Part shown: positions 45,779 to 56,714 of the stretch, in pieces
Layout: the number at the start of each line of letters is the position of its first letter
Numbering within the stretch: position 1 is the stretch's first letter
NCBI RefSeq assembly: GCF_028687615.1
Contig: NZ_JAQTZU010000007.1
Span: 1 to 64,000 of the forward strand
Source of the DNA: Methylovulum sp.
GTDB taxonomy: Bacteria > Pseudomonadota > Gammaproteobacteria > Methylococcales > Methylomonadaceae
Direction of reading: 5' to 3'
DNA: 64,000 nucleotides
Translations under genes and position numbers: made by a program
The notes under the pieces: generated by a model
What the model was told of the DNA's origin: nothing
Seen by the model: only the letters and a program-made list of their open reading frames with translations
Database searches by the model: none

Positions 45779-46783
45779 TTAGTTGAAGGATTTGCCAGGT
45801 GTGCCAGGCAGCGCTGGCATGGCTTGTTTGGGGAACTCGCCCGTCAAGGCATTCAAGAAGGCAACAATGTCGGCAATTTCTTCTTTAGCCAACTCTTTGC
45901 CTAGTTGTGCTTGCCCCATGATCATGACCGCTTGGTCAAGTGTTTTTACCGAGCCATTATGAAAATAGGGGGCAGTTAAAGCGATATTGCGTAAGGTCGG
46001 CACTTTCCACAGGTTTTCGTCAGCCGGATTTTTGCTGACTTCGGCAAGGCCTTTGTCTTTTTTGAAATGATATTGCGCTTCAAAATACGCATTGGGTATG
46101 ACTGGAAACTTTTGGAACATGCCCGGGCCATTGAATGCGGGGCCACTATGGCAAGCCGTACATCCGAGTTCGCCAATTTTCTCCATGCCGCGTACTTGTT
46201 GGGCGGTCAATGCCGCTTTATCGCCAGCAACATAGTTGTCATAAGGGCTGTTAGGTGTGATTAAAGTCCGTTCGTAAGCGGCTATGGCTTTGGTGGCGGT
46301 TTCTTTCGAAATGGAATCCTTACCAAACGCTTTTTCGAAAGCCTGTTGGTAACCTTCTATGGTTTTTAAACGGGCGACGACATCATCCCAGCTCTTCATG
46401 CCCATTTCGATAGGGTTGGTGACCGGGCCGGCGGCTTGTTCTTCCAGGCTGGCGGCACGGCCATCCCAAAACTGGACTTTGTTGAATGCCGAGTTCCACA
46501 CGGTCGGCGCACTACGACCGCCTGTTTGTCCATTTACCCCCATTGAGTTGGGGCGGTTGTCTTCACCGCCTAACATGGTGTTGTGGCAAGATGAACAGGA
46601 CACGGTACCGGTGGAAGATAAGCGCGGGTCATGGTAAAGCATTTGTCCGAGGGAGACTTTTTCTGCTGTAGTGGGGTTGTCTGAGGGTGCCGGTGCTTCT
46701 GTGGGCAGGGATTCCCAAGCGTAAGCGACAGACATTGAGCCAACTAAAGCCAGTGCGGAAACCAATAAGCGAGTTTTAAACAT
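45779..46783 (-). CDS. Periplasmic di-haem cytochrome c peroxidase (CCP/MauG family)
   Basis: Exported di-haem protein of 334 residues. Signal peptide at 1-22 (MFKTRLLVSALALVGSMSVA, cut after AYA), haem motifs CSSCH and CTACH, and family segments APTVWNSAFNKVQFWDGRA, NPIEMGM and TLRNIALTAPYFHNGS. It reduces hydrogen peroxide with cytochrome c in the periplasm; MauG-like modification enzymes are the alternative. ATG at 46783 with GGAGG six bases upstream is chosen over a TTG four codons earlier that lies in the ribosome site itself. About 270 bases to glnD hold no gene. Confidence 0.9.
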   Translation of the reverse strand: MFKTRLLVSALALVGSMSVAYAWESLPTEAPAPSDNPTTAEKVSLGQMLYHDPRLSSTGTVSCSSCHNTMLGGEDNRPNSMGVNGQTGGRSAPTVWNSAFNKVQFWDGRAASLEEQAAGPVTNPIEMGMKSWDDVVARLKTIEGYQQAFEKAFGKDSISKETATKAIAAYERTLITPNSPYDNYVAGDKAALTAQQVRGMEKIGELGCTACHSGPAFNGPGMFQKFPVIPNAYFEAQYHFKKDKGLAEVSKNPADENLWKVPTLRNIALTAPYFHNGSVKTLDQAVMIMGQAQLGKELAKEEIADIVAFLNALTGEFPKQAMPALPGTPGKSFN

Positions 46784-47064
46784 ACCATCCTCCAATATTA
46801 TTTTTATAGATTGACGTAAGGGCGATTAATGCCTTTACAAGAAAAACATAAGGTATAAACCGCCCGCGAAGCTTATTATACCTGTTTGAATTGTAGAATA
46901 TTACCTGTGCAACGTACAATCAAATTACGGTTAAACTCTAAAGTTAGCCAACCACAAAGAACAGGAGTTTTTTAGGTTCATGTCTTTGTGAATTTTAAGC
47001 CTGGCTGGTTTAAGCTAGAAATGATTGTTTTGCGAGCGATGGTTTTAGTGCTGATTTCTGGTTT

Positions 47065-49695
47065 TCATTGTTCAGCATCCAGCATATTTAACATTTCGTC
47101 GTGGATTTGTTGTTGCCGGTACGGATCGGTAATGGGCTGGTTTTGCTGGTCGGTCACATAAAACATATCCTCCGCCCGACTGCCAATGGTGGTGATTTTC
47201 GCGCTGTGCAAGTTAATGTTTTGCCTGATAAAGGCTTGGCCGATTTGCGAGAGCAAACCGGCGCGGTCGGTGGTGACCAGTTCAATAATGGTATGGCGGC
47301 CCAGTGGGTCGTCGTGGAACTGGATGCTGGTCGGTATCGGGAAATGCCTGGCTTGCCGGGACTGGCGATGAATGTTTTTGTGGCTTTTGATCTGTTGCTG
47401 GCGCAAATTGTTTTGCAAGGCGGCGCGGATATGGTCTTCCCGGCAATGGTCAAGAATCGGCTCGCCTGATTGCTCAAGCACCTGGAAACTATTAAGGATG
47501 TAGTCGTTCAACGTGGTCATGATGCGGGCATCGAGAATGGTCAATCCCAATTGGTCAAAAGTTGCGGTGCAGAGCGAAAAAATAGGGCCGATGTTTCTGG
47601 TGTAGACAAAAACTTCCGCACTGCCGCGTTGGGTTTGTGGTTCCAGGAGCACCAAAGGCAGGTCGTCGTCGGTCGAGGTCGCAATCGTCCGGGTGTGCCA
47701 GGCTATTTCATCGGCGGCATAGCGCAAAAAATAATCGTCGCTTAAATTTTGCCAGGTGGCATCAATCGTGTTTTCGCAAAACCCCGCGTGCAACAATTCT
47801 TCTCTGGCTTCCTTTTTATTTTCCAGTAGGCGTTCTGTTAAAGTGACCGGATTTTGTAGGCCCTTGCGTAACACGCTATGGGTTTTGTTGTAGAGATCCT
47901 TCAGTAGCACGTCTTTCCAGGAATTCCATAGTTCCGGGTTGGTGGCACGGATGTCGGCGACGGTCAACAGATAGAGATAATTCAGGTATTCGACAGAACC
48001 GACCCCTTGCGCAAATTCGTGGATGACATCGGCATCGCTGATGTCTTTGCGCTGTGCGGTCATCGACATAATTAAATGATTGCGCACTAGCCAGGCGATT
48101 AATCGGCTGTCATGGTTGGAAAGTTTGTGTTGGGCACAAAATTGCAAGGCGATTTCTTCGCCGACGGCGGAATGGTCGCCGTTGCGCCCTTTGGCGATGT
48201 CGTGGAACAGTGCGGCGAGATACAGCAGTTCCGGTTTGGGGATCAGCAAAAAGACGTTATGGCAAAACGGCAGTTCATCGTAATGCTCGTCAATGGAAAA
48301 GCGGCGCAAATTACGGATGACGAACAGCGTGTGTTCATCGACGGTGTAGATATGGAACAGATCATACTGCATCCGTGCAACAATATTGGCAAATGCGGGC
48401 AGGTAGGCGGCGAGTACGCCGTAGCGGTTCATGCGCCGCAGTTGTGTGGTGATGCCGCGTGGTTGCCGTAACAAATCAATAAACAAATGGTTGGCGGCGT
48501 TGTTCCTGCGGAAGCTATCGTCCATCAAATGCAGGTTTTTGCGGATCAGCCGGATCGTGGTTGCACGTATGCCTTTGAGGGTGGTATTTTTTTGTAGGAT
48601 GATAAAAATTTCGATAAGTAATAATGGGTTGCGGGTGAACACTTCTTCGTCTACCGCTTCCAGATAGCCGTTGATGGCGACAAAGTCATCGCTGATGTCG
48701 ATGGGTTTGCAGCCTGTTTCACCACAGATAAAACGTTCGTTAAAGAGCTGCAACAGCATTTCATTGAGCCGCTCCAGCCCTTGCACCGTTTTGTAATAAA
48801 ACTGCATGAACCGTTCAACATCCTGGTTATATTGCCGGTCTTCGCCGCTAAATCCGAATTGTTGGGCGAGGTCACGCTGGTAATCGAAAATCAGGCGGTC
48901 TTCGCCACGTTGGGTCAGCAAATGCAGGGCGTAACGGATACGCCACAGCACTTCGCGGGCCGCCATCAGTTCGTTGTATTCGGATTCGGGCATGAAGCCG
49001 TATTTGATCAGTTCCTTGAGCGTTGACGAGTGGTAGTGGCGTTTGAAGACCCAGGCGATCACCTGCATATCCCGTAAGCCACCAGGGCCTTCCTTGATAT
49101 TCGGTTCCAGATTGTAGGCGGTATGATGGGCCTTGGCGTGCCGTTGCCGCTGTTCAATCATCTTGGCTTGAAAAAACAAATCCGAAGGCCAGATATGGTC
49201 GGGCGAAGTCTGTCTTTTCAGGGTTTCAAAAAGGTCGGGGCAGCCCGTGATCAAACGGATTTCCATCAAGCTGGTCATGATGGTTTGGTCTTTGCCCGCT
49301 TCTTCGACGCACTCGGCTATGGTGCGTACGCTTTGCCCGGGTTTCAGGCCTATATCCCATAAAAACGTGAAGAAGTCCGCCAAGGTTTCTTGATACGCAG
49401 AAGTCTCGTTGGAATCCAGCAACACGACAATGTCTATGTCCGAATAGGGGAACAGTTCGCGCCGTCCATAACCGCCTACTGCGATCAAGCTGAGTTGCGG
49501 TGCGTAATTGCCTAGAAAATGTTGCCAGCCGCAACCCAAGAGCTCGTCAATAAAATCAGAACGTTCTTTAATCAGCGGGTAGACGGAGCTTTGCGGGTCA
49601 AATTTTTGTTTGAGATCGGCGTCTTTCTGCTTCAACAGGAGCTTGAATTGTTGCAGGCTGTCGGCTGTGTCGAATAGTTCGGAGTACAAGGCCAT
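47065..49695 (-). CDS. glnD: PII uridylyltransferase / uridylyl-removing enzyme
   Basis: Nitrogen sensor that adds or removes UMP on PII. The 876-residue chain has an N-terminal nucleotidyltransferase (GGYGRRELFPYSDIDIVVL, about 68-86), a linker (KEGPGGLRDMQVIAWVFK), an HD phosphohydrolase domain (ALFHDIAKGRNGDHSAVG, near 490) and two C-terminal ACT domains (around 680-760 and 790-865, LVTTDRAGLLSQIGQAFIRQ). Start shares one base with the map stop (TGATG), so the two are coupled. Confidence 0.96.
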   Translation of the reverse strand: MALYSELFDTADSLQQFKLLLKQKDADLKQKFDPQSSVYPLIKERSDFIDELLGCGWQHFLGNYAPQLSLIAVGGYGRRELFPYSDIDIVVLLDSNETSAYQETLADFFTFLWDIGLKPGQSVRTIAECVEEAGKDQTIMTSLMEIRLITGCPDLFETLKRQTSPDHIWPSDLFFQAKMIEQRQRHAKAHHTAYNLEPNIKEGPGGLRDMQVIAWVFKRHYHSSTLKELIKYGFMPESEYNELMAAREVLWRIRYALHLLTQRGEDRLIFDYQRDLAQQFGFSGEDRQYNQDVERFMQFYYKTVQGLERLNEMLLQLFNERFICGETGCKPIDISDDFVAINGYLEAVDEEVFTRNPLLLIEIFIILQKNTTLKGIRATTIRLIRKNLHLMDDSFRRNNAANHLFIDLLRQPRGITTQLRRMNRYGVLAAYLPAFANIVARMQYDLFHIYTVDEHTLFVIRNLRRFSIDEHYDELPFCHNVFLLIPKPELLYLAALFHDIAKGRNGDHSAVGEEIALQFCAQHKLSNHDSRLIAWLVRNHLIMSMTAQRKDISDADVIHEFAQGVGSVEYLNYLYLLTVADIRATNPELWNSWKDVLLKDLYNKTHSVLRKGLQNPVTLTERLLENKKEAREELLHAGFCENTIDATWQNLSDDYFLRYAADEIAWHTRTIATSTDDDLPLVLLEPQTQRGSAEVFVYTRNIGPIFSLCTATFDQLGLTILDARIMTTLNDYILNSFQVLEQSGEPILDHCREDHIRAALQNNLRQQQIKSHKNIHRQSRQARHFPIPTSIQFHDDPLGRHTIIELVTTDRAGLLSQIGQAFIRQNINLHSAKITTIGSRAEDMFYVTDQQNQPITDPYRQQQIHDEMLNMLDAEQ

Positions 49696-50459
49696 CAGCG
49701 TTCTTCTTGGCGTAACGTCAGAATTTCATAGCCGCCTGGGGTGACCAGCACGGTATGTTCCCATTGGGCAGACAAGCTATGGTCTTTGGTGACCGCCGTC
49801 CAGCCGTCAGCGAGGACTTTGACATGGTGTTTGCCCAGATTGATCATCGGTTCGATAGTGATGATCATGCCGGCGTCCAGCACTTCGCCGGTGCCGGTTT
49901 TGCCGTAATGCAAAACTTGCGGTTCTTCATGGAATTTTTTACCTATGCCGTGCCCGCAAAACTCCCTGACCACCGAATAGCGGTTGGATTCGGCGTGTTT
50001 TTGGATGGCATGGCCTATGTCACCCAGCCGTGCGCCGGGCTTGACTTGTTCGATTCCCCGGTACATGGCTTCCTGGGTGACTTTCACAAGCCGTTTGGCA
50101 AAGGGTGAAACGTCTCCGACACAGAACATTTTGCTGGTGTCGCCGTGGTAATTGTCTTTGATCACGGTAATGTCAACATTGACTATATCGCCTGGTTTCA
50201 ATTTTTTGTCGTTAGGAATGCCGTGGCAAATCTGTTGGTTCACGGAGGTGCAAATGGATTTTGGAAAGCCTTTGTAATTGAGCGGGGCGGGGATGGCGTT
50301 TTGCACATTGACAATAAAATCGTGGCATATCCGATCCAGCTCGTTAGTGGTGACACCAGGTACAACATGGGGTCCAAGCATTTCTAGCACATCGGCGGCG
50401 AGTTGTCCGGCAACGCGCATTTTTTCGATTTCACTTTCAGTTTTTATAATGATGCTCAT
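49695..50459 (-). CDS. map: Methionine aminopeptidase type I
   Basis: Removes initiator Met. 254 residues, type Ia without insertions; metal-binding residues appear in NVDITVIKDNYHGDTSKMF (two Asp), GHGIGKKFHEEP (His), ITIEPMI (Glu) and SAQWEHTVLV (Glu). Divergent from rpsB across 265 bases, the common arrangement. Followed by glnD. Confidence 0.96.
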   Translation of the reverse strand: MSIIIKTESEIEKMRVAGQLAADVLEMLGPHVVPGVTTNELDRICHDFIVNVQNAIPAPLNYKGFPKSICTSVNQQICHGIPNDKKLKPGDIVNVDITVIKDNYHGDTSKMFCVGDVSPFAKRLVKVTQEAMYRGIEQVKPGARLGDIGHAIQKHAESNRYSVVREFCGHGIGKKFHEEPQVLHYGKTGTGEVLDAGMIITIEPMINLGKHHVKVLADGWTAVTKDHSLSAQWEHTVLVTPGGYEILTLRQEER

Positions 50460-50599
50460 AGTTAGGGTAGAAACGCTTGCGCTAGAAAGGCAATATTTTA
50501 GCTTGCAAAAGGTAAAAGAACTGAAGAGTTTAACAGAGTTCGGCTTGTTGTAGAAAGCTTATTGTGGTATAAAGATAAGTTCATTTTTGTATCAATACT

Positions 50600-50724
50600 C
50601 ACATTTATCGTCACGTTTGGAAGGGTGCTGGTTTGTCTTGTGCAGGCTGGTTTTCAGGCGGGGTAAGTGGAGGCGCAACCCACTCGGAACGGGTGTTCCG
50701 ACAATTAAATCTTAGGAGAAATAA
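50600..50724 (+). promoter_or_regulatory. Probable rpsB 5' leader
   Basis: The bases before rpsB include short self-pairing segments (GGTGCTGGTT..., GCGGGGTAAGTGG... with CCCACTC, and GAACGGGTGTTC). In gammaproteobacteria the rpsB leader binds S2 and represses rpsB-tsf. I cannot confirm the motif without a covariance model. Confidence 0.35.
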
Positions 50725-51471
50725 ATGGCAGCAGTATCTATGCGTCAAATGCTTGAAGCGGGCGTTCACTTTGGACACCAAACCCGTTACTGGAACCCCA
50801 AAATGGCTAACTACCTGTTTGGTTCACGTAACAAAATCCATATCATCGATTTGGAAAAAACGCTTCCATTGTTTAATGACGCTATGAACTATCTTGGTCA
50901 AATGGCGGCGAACAAGGGCACTATCCTGTTTGTCGGCACTAAAAAAGCCGCGCGTAAAGTGGTTGCTGAAGAAGCGGCACGTTGCGGTATGCCTTATGTC
51001 AACCATCGTTGGTTGGGCGGCATGATGACCAACTTCAAAACGATCAAAAAATCAATCAACCGCCTGAAAGAATTGGAAGCGATGAAAGCGGACGGTACGC
51101 TTTACCAACGTTTCGGCAAAAAAGAAGCTTTAGGGATGGAGCGCGAGCTGGAAAAACTGGAACGCAGCTTAGGCGGTATCAAGGACATGAAAGGCGTACC
51201 TGATGTGATTTTCATCTTGGATGTCGGCTACGAGAAAAATGCCATTAGCGAAGCCAAAAAATTGGGCATTCCAGTGGTCGGTGTGGTTGATTCCAACAAT
51301 TCACCGGAAAAAGTGGATTACATCATTCCTGGTAATGATGATTCAATCCGCGCCGTCAAACTTTACTGCGAAAGCGTGTGCGCGGCGGTATTGGAAGCTA
51401 AAACAGCAACCTTGGGCTTGTCAGCAAAAGCCGATGACTTTGTTGAAGAAGCCCCGATGCTGGAGGAATAA
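50725..51471 (+). CDS. rpsB: 30S ribosomal protein S2
   Basis: S2 of 248 residues. [37 protein letters not shown]-type sequence, [16 protein letters not shown] and [14 protein letters not shown] are conserved. TAGGAG is about eight bases before the ATG. A hairpin separates it from tsf. Confidence 0.98.
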   Translation: MAAVSMRQMLEAGVHFGHQTRYWNPKMANYLFGSRNKIHIIDLEKTLPLFNDAMNYLGQMAANKGTILFVGTKKAARKVVAEEAARCGMPYVNHRWLGGMMTNFKTIKKSINRLKELEAMKADGTLYQRFGKKEALGMERELEKLERSLGGIKDMKGVPDVIFILDVGYEKNAISEAKKLGIPVVGVVDSNNSPEKVDYIIPGNDDSIRAVKLYCESVCAAVLEAKTATLGLSAKADDFVEEAPMLEE

Positions 51472-51525
51472 ATAAACCCCTGTCTTTACAGCATAAACTG
51501 TAAAAATGTAGGGATTAAGTCCGAT

Positions 51526-51552
51526 AACGCCTCCTTAACGGGGGCGTTTTTA
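51526..51552 (+). terminator. Hairpin between rpsB and tsf
   Basis: AACGCCTCC-TTAAC-GGGGGCGTT followed by TTTATA. In E. coli a similar attenuator lowers tsf relative to rpsB. It is probably partial because tsf has only about 45 bases left for its own promoter. Confidence 0.75.
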
Positions 51553-51597
51553 TAGTGGCAATACTATTTTTTAAGCAAACAGGCGAGGAATCAAATA

Positions 51598-52488
51598 ATG
51601 ACTATCAATATTAGTGCGGGTATGGTTAAAGAGCTGCGTGAGCGCACCAGCTCCGGCATGATGGAATGCAAAAAAGCCTTGGTCGAAGCCAATGGCGATA
51701 TGGAATTGGCGATTGAAAACATGCGCAAGGCCGGTTTGGCTAAAGCCGACAAGAAATCGGGCCGTATTGCCGCCGAAGGGATTATTGGTGTGCAGGTCAG
51801 TGAAGACGGCAGGGCTGTCGCCATTGTCGATATCAACTGCGAAACGGACTTTGTTGCCAAAGCCGATGATTTTGTCAGCTTTGTCAAAAGTGTCACCGTT
51901 GCCTTGTTGAATGCGGATGGTATCGAAACTGAAGAACAATTGCTGGCGATGCCGCTTGAAGACGGCGTCACTGTTGATGAAATGCGCCGTGGCCTGATTT
52001 CCAAATTGGGCGAAAATATCACCGTCAGACGTTTTGAAAGATTCAAAACTGCAGAAGGTGGTACAGCCTGTTACCTGCATGGCAGCAAAATCGGTGTTAT
52101 CGTTGAATTGGCCGCCGCCGACGCGGAATTGGGCAAGGATATTGCTATGCACATTGCCGCAAGCAAACCCATGTGTGTTTCTGAAGAGCAAGTGGCGGCG
52201 GAAACTATTGCCAAAGAAAAAGAAATTTTCATGGCCCAAGCGGCAGAAAGCGGTAAGCCTATCGAAATTATCGAAAAAATGGTGGTTGGACGGATCAGCA
52301 AGTTTTTGGCGGAAGTCACCTTGTTGGGCCAACCTTTCATTAAAGACGATAAAGTCACCGTCGGTAAATTAGCCGTATCAAAAGGCAACAACGTCATCCG
52401 TTTCAGCCGTTTTGAAGTGGGCGAAGGTATCGAGAAAAAAGAAGAAAACTTTGCCGAAGAAGTGATGGCACAAGTACGCGGCCATTAA
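51598..52488 (+). CDS. tsf: Elongation factor Ts
   Basis: Nucleotide-exchange factor for EF-Tu, 296 residues. [19 protein letters not shown] (UBA-like start), CETDFVAK and MHIAASKPM are signatures. GAGGAATCAAATA precedes the ATG. Followed by a strong terminator. Confidence 0.98.
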   Translation: MTINISAGMVKELRERTSSGMMECKKALVEANGDMELAIENMRKAGLAKADKKSGRIAAEGIIGVQVSEDGRAVAIVDINCETDFVAKADDFVSFVKSVTVALLNADGIETEEQLLAMPLEDGVTVDEMRRGLISKLGENITVRRFERFKTAEGGTACYLHGSKIGVIVELAAADAELGKDIAMHIAASKPMCVSEEQVAAETIAKEKEIFMAQAAESGKPIEIIEKMVVGRISKFLAEVTLLGQPFIKDDKVTVGKLAVSKGNNVIRFSRFEVGEGIEKKEENFAEEVMAQVRGH

Positions 52489-52494
52489 TGCGTT

Positions 52495-52525
52495 TGCCCC
52501 AATATACGAGTATTGGGGCATTTTG
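52495..52525 (+). terminator. Terminator after tsf
   Basis: GCCCCAATA-TACGAG-TATTGGGGC followed by ATTTTG: a perfect 9-pair stem. Ends the rpsB-tsf unit before pyrH. Confidence 0.8.
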
Positions 52526-52568
52526 CTATCTATAATGTTGTAATCCTAAAGCCTACCCTCGAAAAATT

Positions 52569-53282
52569 ATGACTAAACTGATTTGCCAAAGAATCTTGCT
52601 GAAATTAAGCGGTGAAGCCTTAATGAGTGAAACGGGCGGCAGTATTGATGCCAACATAGTTCATCGACTGGCGACCGAAATTAAAGAATTGTGTGACTGC
52701 GGTGTTCAGGTGGGGCTTGTTATCGGGGGCGGCAATATCTTGCGCGGTGCGGAAAAAGCTTCCCAAGGCTTGGATCGCGTCACTGGCGACCAAATGGGCA
52801 TGTTGGCGACCGTGATCAATGCCTTGGCTATGCAGGACGCCATCGAGCATTTAGGCCAGCCGGTGCGGGTGATGTCCGCACTAAAAATAAACCAGGTTTG
52901 TGAAGATTATATCCGCCGTCGTGCAGTCCGGCATCTGGAGAAAGGCCGGGTGGTCATCTTTGCCGCCGGTACCGGCAACCCGTTTTTTACCACCGATTCG
53001 GCAGCCAGTTTGAGGGCTATCGAAATTAACGCCGAATTGATGATCAAGGCGACTAAAGTGAAAGGCGTTTATTCCGCTGATCCAGAAAAAGACAAAAACG
53101 CCGTGTTTTATTCCCGTTTAAGTTATGACGAAGCTTTGGACCAGCGTCTTAATGTCATGGACACCACCGCGCTTGTGTTGTGCAAGGAAAATAACATGCC
53201 GATGCGGGTCATGAACATTTTTGAGCAGGGAGCGGTTATGAGGCTGATGATGGGCGAAGAGATAGGCTCACTTATTCAATGA
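52569..53282 (+). CDS. pyrH: UMP kinase
   Basis: Hexameric bacterial UMP kinase of the amino-acid-kinase fold, 237 residues. [41 protein letters not shown] and [16 protein letters not shown] are characteristic. Regulated by GTP and UTP in the family. Ten bases precede frr, suggesting one transcript. Confidence 0.97.
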   Translation: MTKLICQRILLKLSGEALMSETGGSIDANIVHRLATEIKELCDCGVQVGLVIGGGNILRGAEKASQGLDRVTGDQMGMLATVINALAMQDAIEHLGQPVRVMSALKINQVCEDYIRRRAVRHLEKGRVVIFAAGTGNPFFTTDSAASLRAIEINAELMIKATKVKGVYSADPEKDKNAVFYSRLSYDEALDQRLNVMDTTALVLCKENNMPMRVMNIFEQGAVMRLMMGEEIGSLIQ

Positions 53283-53292
53283 GGAACAAGAA

Positions 53293-53850
53293 ATGATTAA
53301 CGATATTCAACAAGATGCGGCAACTCGTATGGGCAAAAGCATAGATGCGCTGAAACATGAATTCTCCAAAATCCGCACAGGCAGGGCGCATCCTAGTCTG
53401 CTGGATCAAGTGACGGTATCTTATTACGGCACTGATTCATCCGTTTCCCAAGTGGCTAATGTGGCGGTTGAAGATGCCCGCACCTTAACCATTACGCCTT
53501 GGGAAAAAGGCATGGTGCAGGCCATTGAAAAAGCCATTTTAAAATCCGATTTGGGCTTGAATCCTAGCACTAACGGCATGGTCATCCGGGTTCCGCTACC
53601 GTCTTTGACGGAAGAACGCCGTCGCAGCCTGGTGAAGGTCGTCAAGCATGAAGCGGAAAATGGTCGTGTCGCGATCAGGAACATCCGCCGTGACGCTAAC
53701 TCCGAAATTCAAAAGGCTTTGAAAGAAAAGTTGATTTCTGAAGATGAAGCGCGCTCAGGTGAAGACAAAATCCAAAAACTCACCGACCAGTTTGTTAAAG
53801 ATGTAGAAAAGTTACTGGAAGCAAAAGAAGCCGATTTGCTGTCCCTTTAA
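53293..53850 (+). CDS. frr: Ribosome recycling factor
   Basis: A 185-residue tRNA-shaped protein that splits post-termination ribosomes with [40 protein letters not shown] and [18 protein letters not shown] are conserved. Follows pyrH in the classical order. Confidence 0.98.
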   Translation: MINDIQQDAATRMGKSIDALKHEFSKIRTGRAHPSLLDQVTVSYYGTDSSVSQVANVAVEDARTLTITPWEKGMVQAIEKAILKSDLGLNPSTNGMVIRVPLPSLTEERRRSLVKVVKHEAENGRVAIRNIRRDANSEIQKALKEKLISEDEARSGEDKIQKLTDQFVKDVEKLLEAKEADLLSL

Positions 53851-53865
53851 ATTGAGATTGAAGTT

Positions 53866-54627
53866 ATGTCCTATGATGACCTTAACCCGTCAGGGGCGGC
53901 TAATCCCCGCCATATCGCCATTATCATGGATGGTAATGGGCGATGGGCGCAACAACGTTTTATGCCCCGCGCCTTCGGTCATCAAGCAGGTGTCAAAGCC
54001 GTCAGAAAAATTGTTGAATATTGTGCACAGCAAAAAGTTGAAGTGTTGACCTTGTTCGCTTTTAGCAGTGAAAATTGGCGGCGGCCGGAAGACGAAGTGT
54101 CGATGTTGATGGGCTTGTTTTTGGCAACGCTCCAAAGCGAAATCAACAAGCTGGACCGCAACAATATCCGCTTGCGATTTATTGGCAATAGAAGCCAATT
54201 TTCCGAAAGCCTGCAAAAAAAAATGGCGGAAGGTGAAGCGCAAACCCAAGGCAATGATGCCCTGACTTTGGTGATTGCCGCCAATTATGGTGGTCGCTGG
54301 GATATGTGCCAAGCTTTCCAGCAAGTATTGGATAAAATGGCGGCAGGGCGGTTGCCACGGCAAAACATTACCGAGCAGTTGGTCAACCAGCATCTTAGCA
54401 CCACCGATATACCCGAACCCGATTTGTTCATCCGCACCGGCGGGGAGCAGCGGGTCAGCAATTTTATGCTCTGGCAACTCGCTTACACGGAAATGTATTT
54501 TACCCCTACGCTTTGGCCTGATTTTGACGAACAATCGCTGGAAACGGCAATTACCAGCTTTAAAGGCCGGCAACGGCGGTTTGGCCATACTGGCGAGCAA
54601 ATCCTCAATAAATTAGTCACCTTATAA
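53866..54627 (+). CDS. uppS: Undecaprenyl diphosphate synthase
   Basis: cis-Prenyltransferase, 253 residues, which makes the C55 carrier for peptidoglycan and the O-glycan of the 22-32 kb region. IAIIMDGNGRWAQQRFMPRA has the catalytic Asp, GHQAGVKAVRKIV and LTLFAFSSENWRRP follow, and PEPDLFIRTGGEQRVSNFML carries the metal site. GAAG lies before the ATG. Confidence 0.97.
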   Translation: MSYDDLNPSGAANPRHIAIIMDGNGRWAQQRFMPRAFGHQAGVKAVRKIVEYCAQQKVEVLTLFAFSSENWRRPEDEVSMLMGLFLATLQSEINKLDRNNIRLRFIGNRSQFSESLQKKMAEGEAQTQGNDALTLVIAANYGGRWDMCQAFQQVLDKMAAGRLPRQNITEQLVNQHLSTTDIPEPDLFIRTGGEQRVSNFMLWQLAYTEMYFTPTLWPDFDEQSLETAITSFKGRQRRFGHTGEQILNKLVTL

Positions 54628-54660
54628 CTTGTCTACCTAACTTATTTACATACCCACAAC

Positions 54661-55533
54661 ATGTTACTTACGCGAATTATCACAGCATCCGTTCTGGCTT
54701 CCCTGATTGCTTTGGCTGTATTCCAGTTGCCAAGCGATTTTTTTTCCTTGATTTTGGCTATTATCGCACTCTTGGCTGGCTGGGAATGGAGCAATCTGGT
54801 CGGGGTCAATTCGCTGGTAAAGCGCGGATTGTTCCTGGTGTTGATGGTCATCCCGATGTTGGGCATTCATTTTTGGACGCAATTGCTGGAATTGACAGCG
54901 ACTGTTTTTGATTTCACCGATATCAGGTCTTATTCCGGCGCGTTGGAGTGGCTAGTGATTGCCCCGGTGCTGTTCTGGATTATGATGATGGTCATGATCC
55001 GCAACGCACCAGGCGGGGTGTTGAAATTACAGATGAAAACGCGCTACAAACTTTTTGTGGGCTGGTTTGTACTGGTGGCGGCCTGGATGTTCCTGTCAAG
55101 ATTAAGGGCGTTTTATGATTCGGAAATGACCATGTATTTTCTGTTGCTCATTTGGACGGCTGATGTGGCGGCCTATTTTGTCGGCAAGAAATTTGGGACG
55201 GTCAAATTATCACCTGACATCAGTCCGGGTAAAACCGTCCAGGGCATGTATGGTGCGTTAATTTCAGGTGCGGTTTGCGGAGTCATTTTAAGCCTGATTT
55301 TTAAGTTTCCGATGATGATAGCCTCCGATTTTGTCTTGTTATCCGCGTTGACCGTGTTGGTTTCGATTTATGGCGATTTGTTTTTCAGTGTCGTCAAACG
55401 CCAGCGTGGTGTCAAAGATAGCGGTTCCTTGCTGCCAGGACACGGCGGTATTTTGGATAGGATAGACAGCGTGGTTGCCGCCGCCCCGTTCTTTTATGCG
55501 GGGGTTTATTTGATTTACCGGAGCATATCATGA
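54661..55533 (+). CDS. cdsA: Phosphatidate cytidylyltransferase
   Basis: Polytopic membrane enzyme of 290 residues that forms CDP-diacylglycerol. About eight helices; signature in the C-terminal part [19 protein letters not shown], preceded by [14 protein letters not shown], and [14 protein letters not shown] in the middle. Overlaps dxr by 4 bases. Confidence 0.96.
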   Translation: MLLTRIITASVLASLIALAVFQLPSDFFSLILAIIALLAGWEWSNLVGVNSLVKRGLFLVLMVIPMLGIHFWTQLLELTATVFDFTDIRSYSGALEWLVIAPVLFWIMMMVMIRNAPGGVLKLQMKTRYKLFVGWFVLVAAWMFLSRLRAFYDSEMTMYFLLLIWTADVAAYFVGKKFGTVKLSPDISPGKTVQGMYGALISGAVCGVILSLIFKFPMMIASDFVLLSALTVLVSIYGDLFFSVVKRQRGVKDSGSLLPGHGGILDRIDSVVAAAPFFYAGVYLIYRSIS

Positions 55534-56714
55534 AGGGCATTTGCATACTCGGCGCCACCGGTTCAATCGGCGTCAGCACTCTGGATGTGGTGGCGAGGCA
55601 TCCCGATTTATACCGTGTCGTCGCCTTAACCGCCAACACCAATACCGATGCCTTATTCGAACAATGTTTGGAGCATCATCCCGAATATGCCGTGGTGGTC
55701 GATGAAAAACGGGTGCAAGGCTTCAGGGAAAAGATTAAAGCCTCCATCGTGGCGGATATTAAAATCTTGTCGGGTGTAAAAGCGTTGGAACAAGTGGCGG
55801 CATTGCCGAATGTTGACTCGGTCATGGCGGCGATAGTCGGGGCGGCCGGGTTAATGCCAACCCTGGCGGCCGCCAAATCCGGCAAGACGGTCTTGTTGGC
55901 CAACAAAGAAGCCTTGGTGATGTCCGGCGACATTTTTATGCAGACAGTCGCAGAATCAGGCGCACAATTGTTGCCTATCGACAGCGAACACAACGCGATT
56001 TTCCAGTGTATGCCCGCCGCCTATAAAACCGGTATGCGCAGCCAACAAGTTAGACGCATTTTATTGACTGCTTCCGGCGGGCCTTTCCGTACCACGCCAC
56101 TGGCAGAGCTGCCCAATGTCACCCCCGCGCAAGCGGTGGCCCATCCCAACTGGGACATGGGCAAAAAAATCTCCGTCGATTCGGCGACCATGATGAACAA
56201 AGGTTTGGAAATGATCGAAGCCTGTTTATTGTTCAGTATGAAGCCGGAGCAAATCCAAATTGTCATCCATCCGCAAAGCGTGATCCATTCGATGGTCGAT
56301 TATGTCGATGGCACGGTGTTGGCGCAAATGGGTAATCCCGACATGCGCATCCCGATAGCCCATGCCCTCGCCGCCCCTGAGCGGTTTGAATCAGGTGCCG
56401 GGCCCTTGGATATTTTTAAAGTCGCGCGTATGGATTTTGAAGCCCCCGATTTCCAACGCTTCCCGTGTTTGCGCCTTGCCTACGAAGCGATTAACGCAGG
56501 TGGTATCATGCCCACGGTCTTAAACGCCGCCAATGAAATCGCTGTGGAAGCCTTCTTGGACGGACAACTCCGTTTTACCGACATCGCGCGGGTCATCGAA
56601 CGCTGCATGGACGCCATTGCCGTCCGTCCGGCAAACACCTTGGAATTTATCCTTGACGCTGACCAACAGGCCAGAAGTGTTTCCAAACAATTGATCACTG
56701 AGCTGGACGGCTAA
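55530..56714 (+). CDS. dxr: 1-deoxy-D-xylulose 5-phosphate reductoisomerase
   Basis: First committed step of the MEP isoprenoid route, feeding UppS and hopanoids. 394 residues; NADPH site [44 protein letters not shown] and [20 protein letters not shown] (metal ligands) are intact. Shares one base with the rseP start. Confidence 0.97.
   Translation: MKGICILGATGSIGVSTLDVVARHPDLYRVVALTANTNTDALFEQCLEHHPEYAVVVDEKRVQGFREKIKASIVADIKILSGVKALEQVAALPNVDSVMAAIVGAAGLMPTLAAAKSGKTVLLANKEALVMSGDIFMQTVAESGAQLLPIDSEHNAIFQCMPAAYKTGMRSQQVRRILLTASGGPFRTTPLAELPNVTPAQAVAHPNWDMGKKISVDSATMMNKGLEMIEACLLFSMKPEQIQIVIHPQSVIHSMVDYVDGTVLAQMGNPDMRIPIAHALAAPERFESGAGPLDIFKVARMDFEAPDFQRFPCLRLAYEAINAGGIMPTVLNAANEIAVEAFLDGQLRFTDIARVIERCMDAIAVRPANTLEFILDADQQARSVSKQLITELDG

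Noticed and set aside
51571-52332. 253-codon minus-strand frame opposite tsf
   Set aside because: Overlaps a certain tsf gene throughout, with repetitive His/Phe/Asn composition typical of an antisense shadow.
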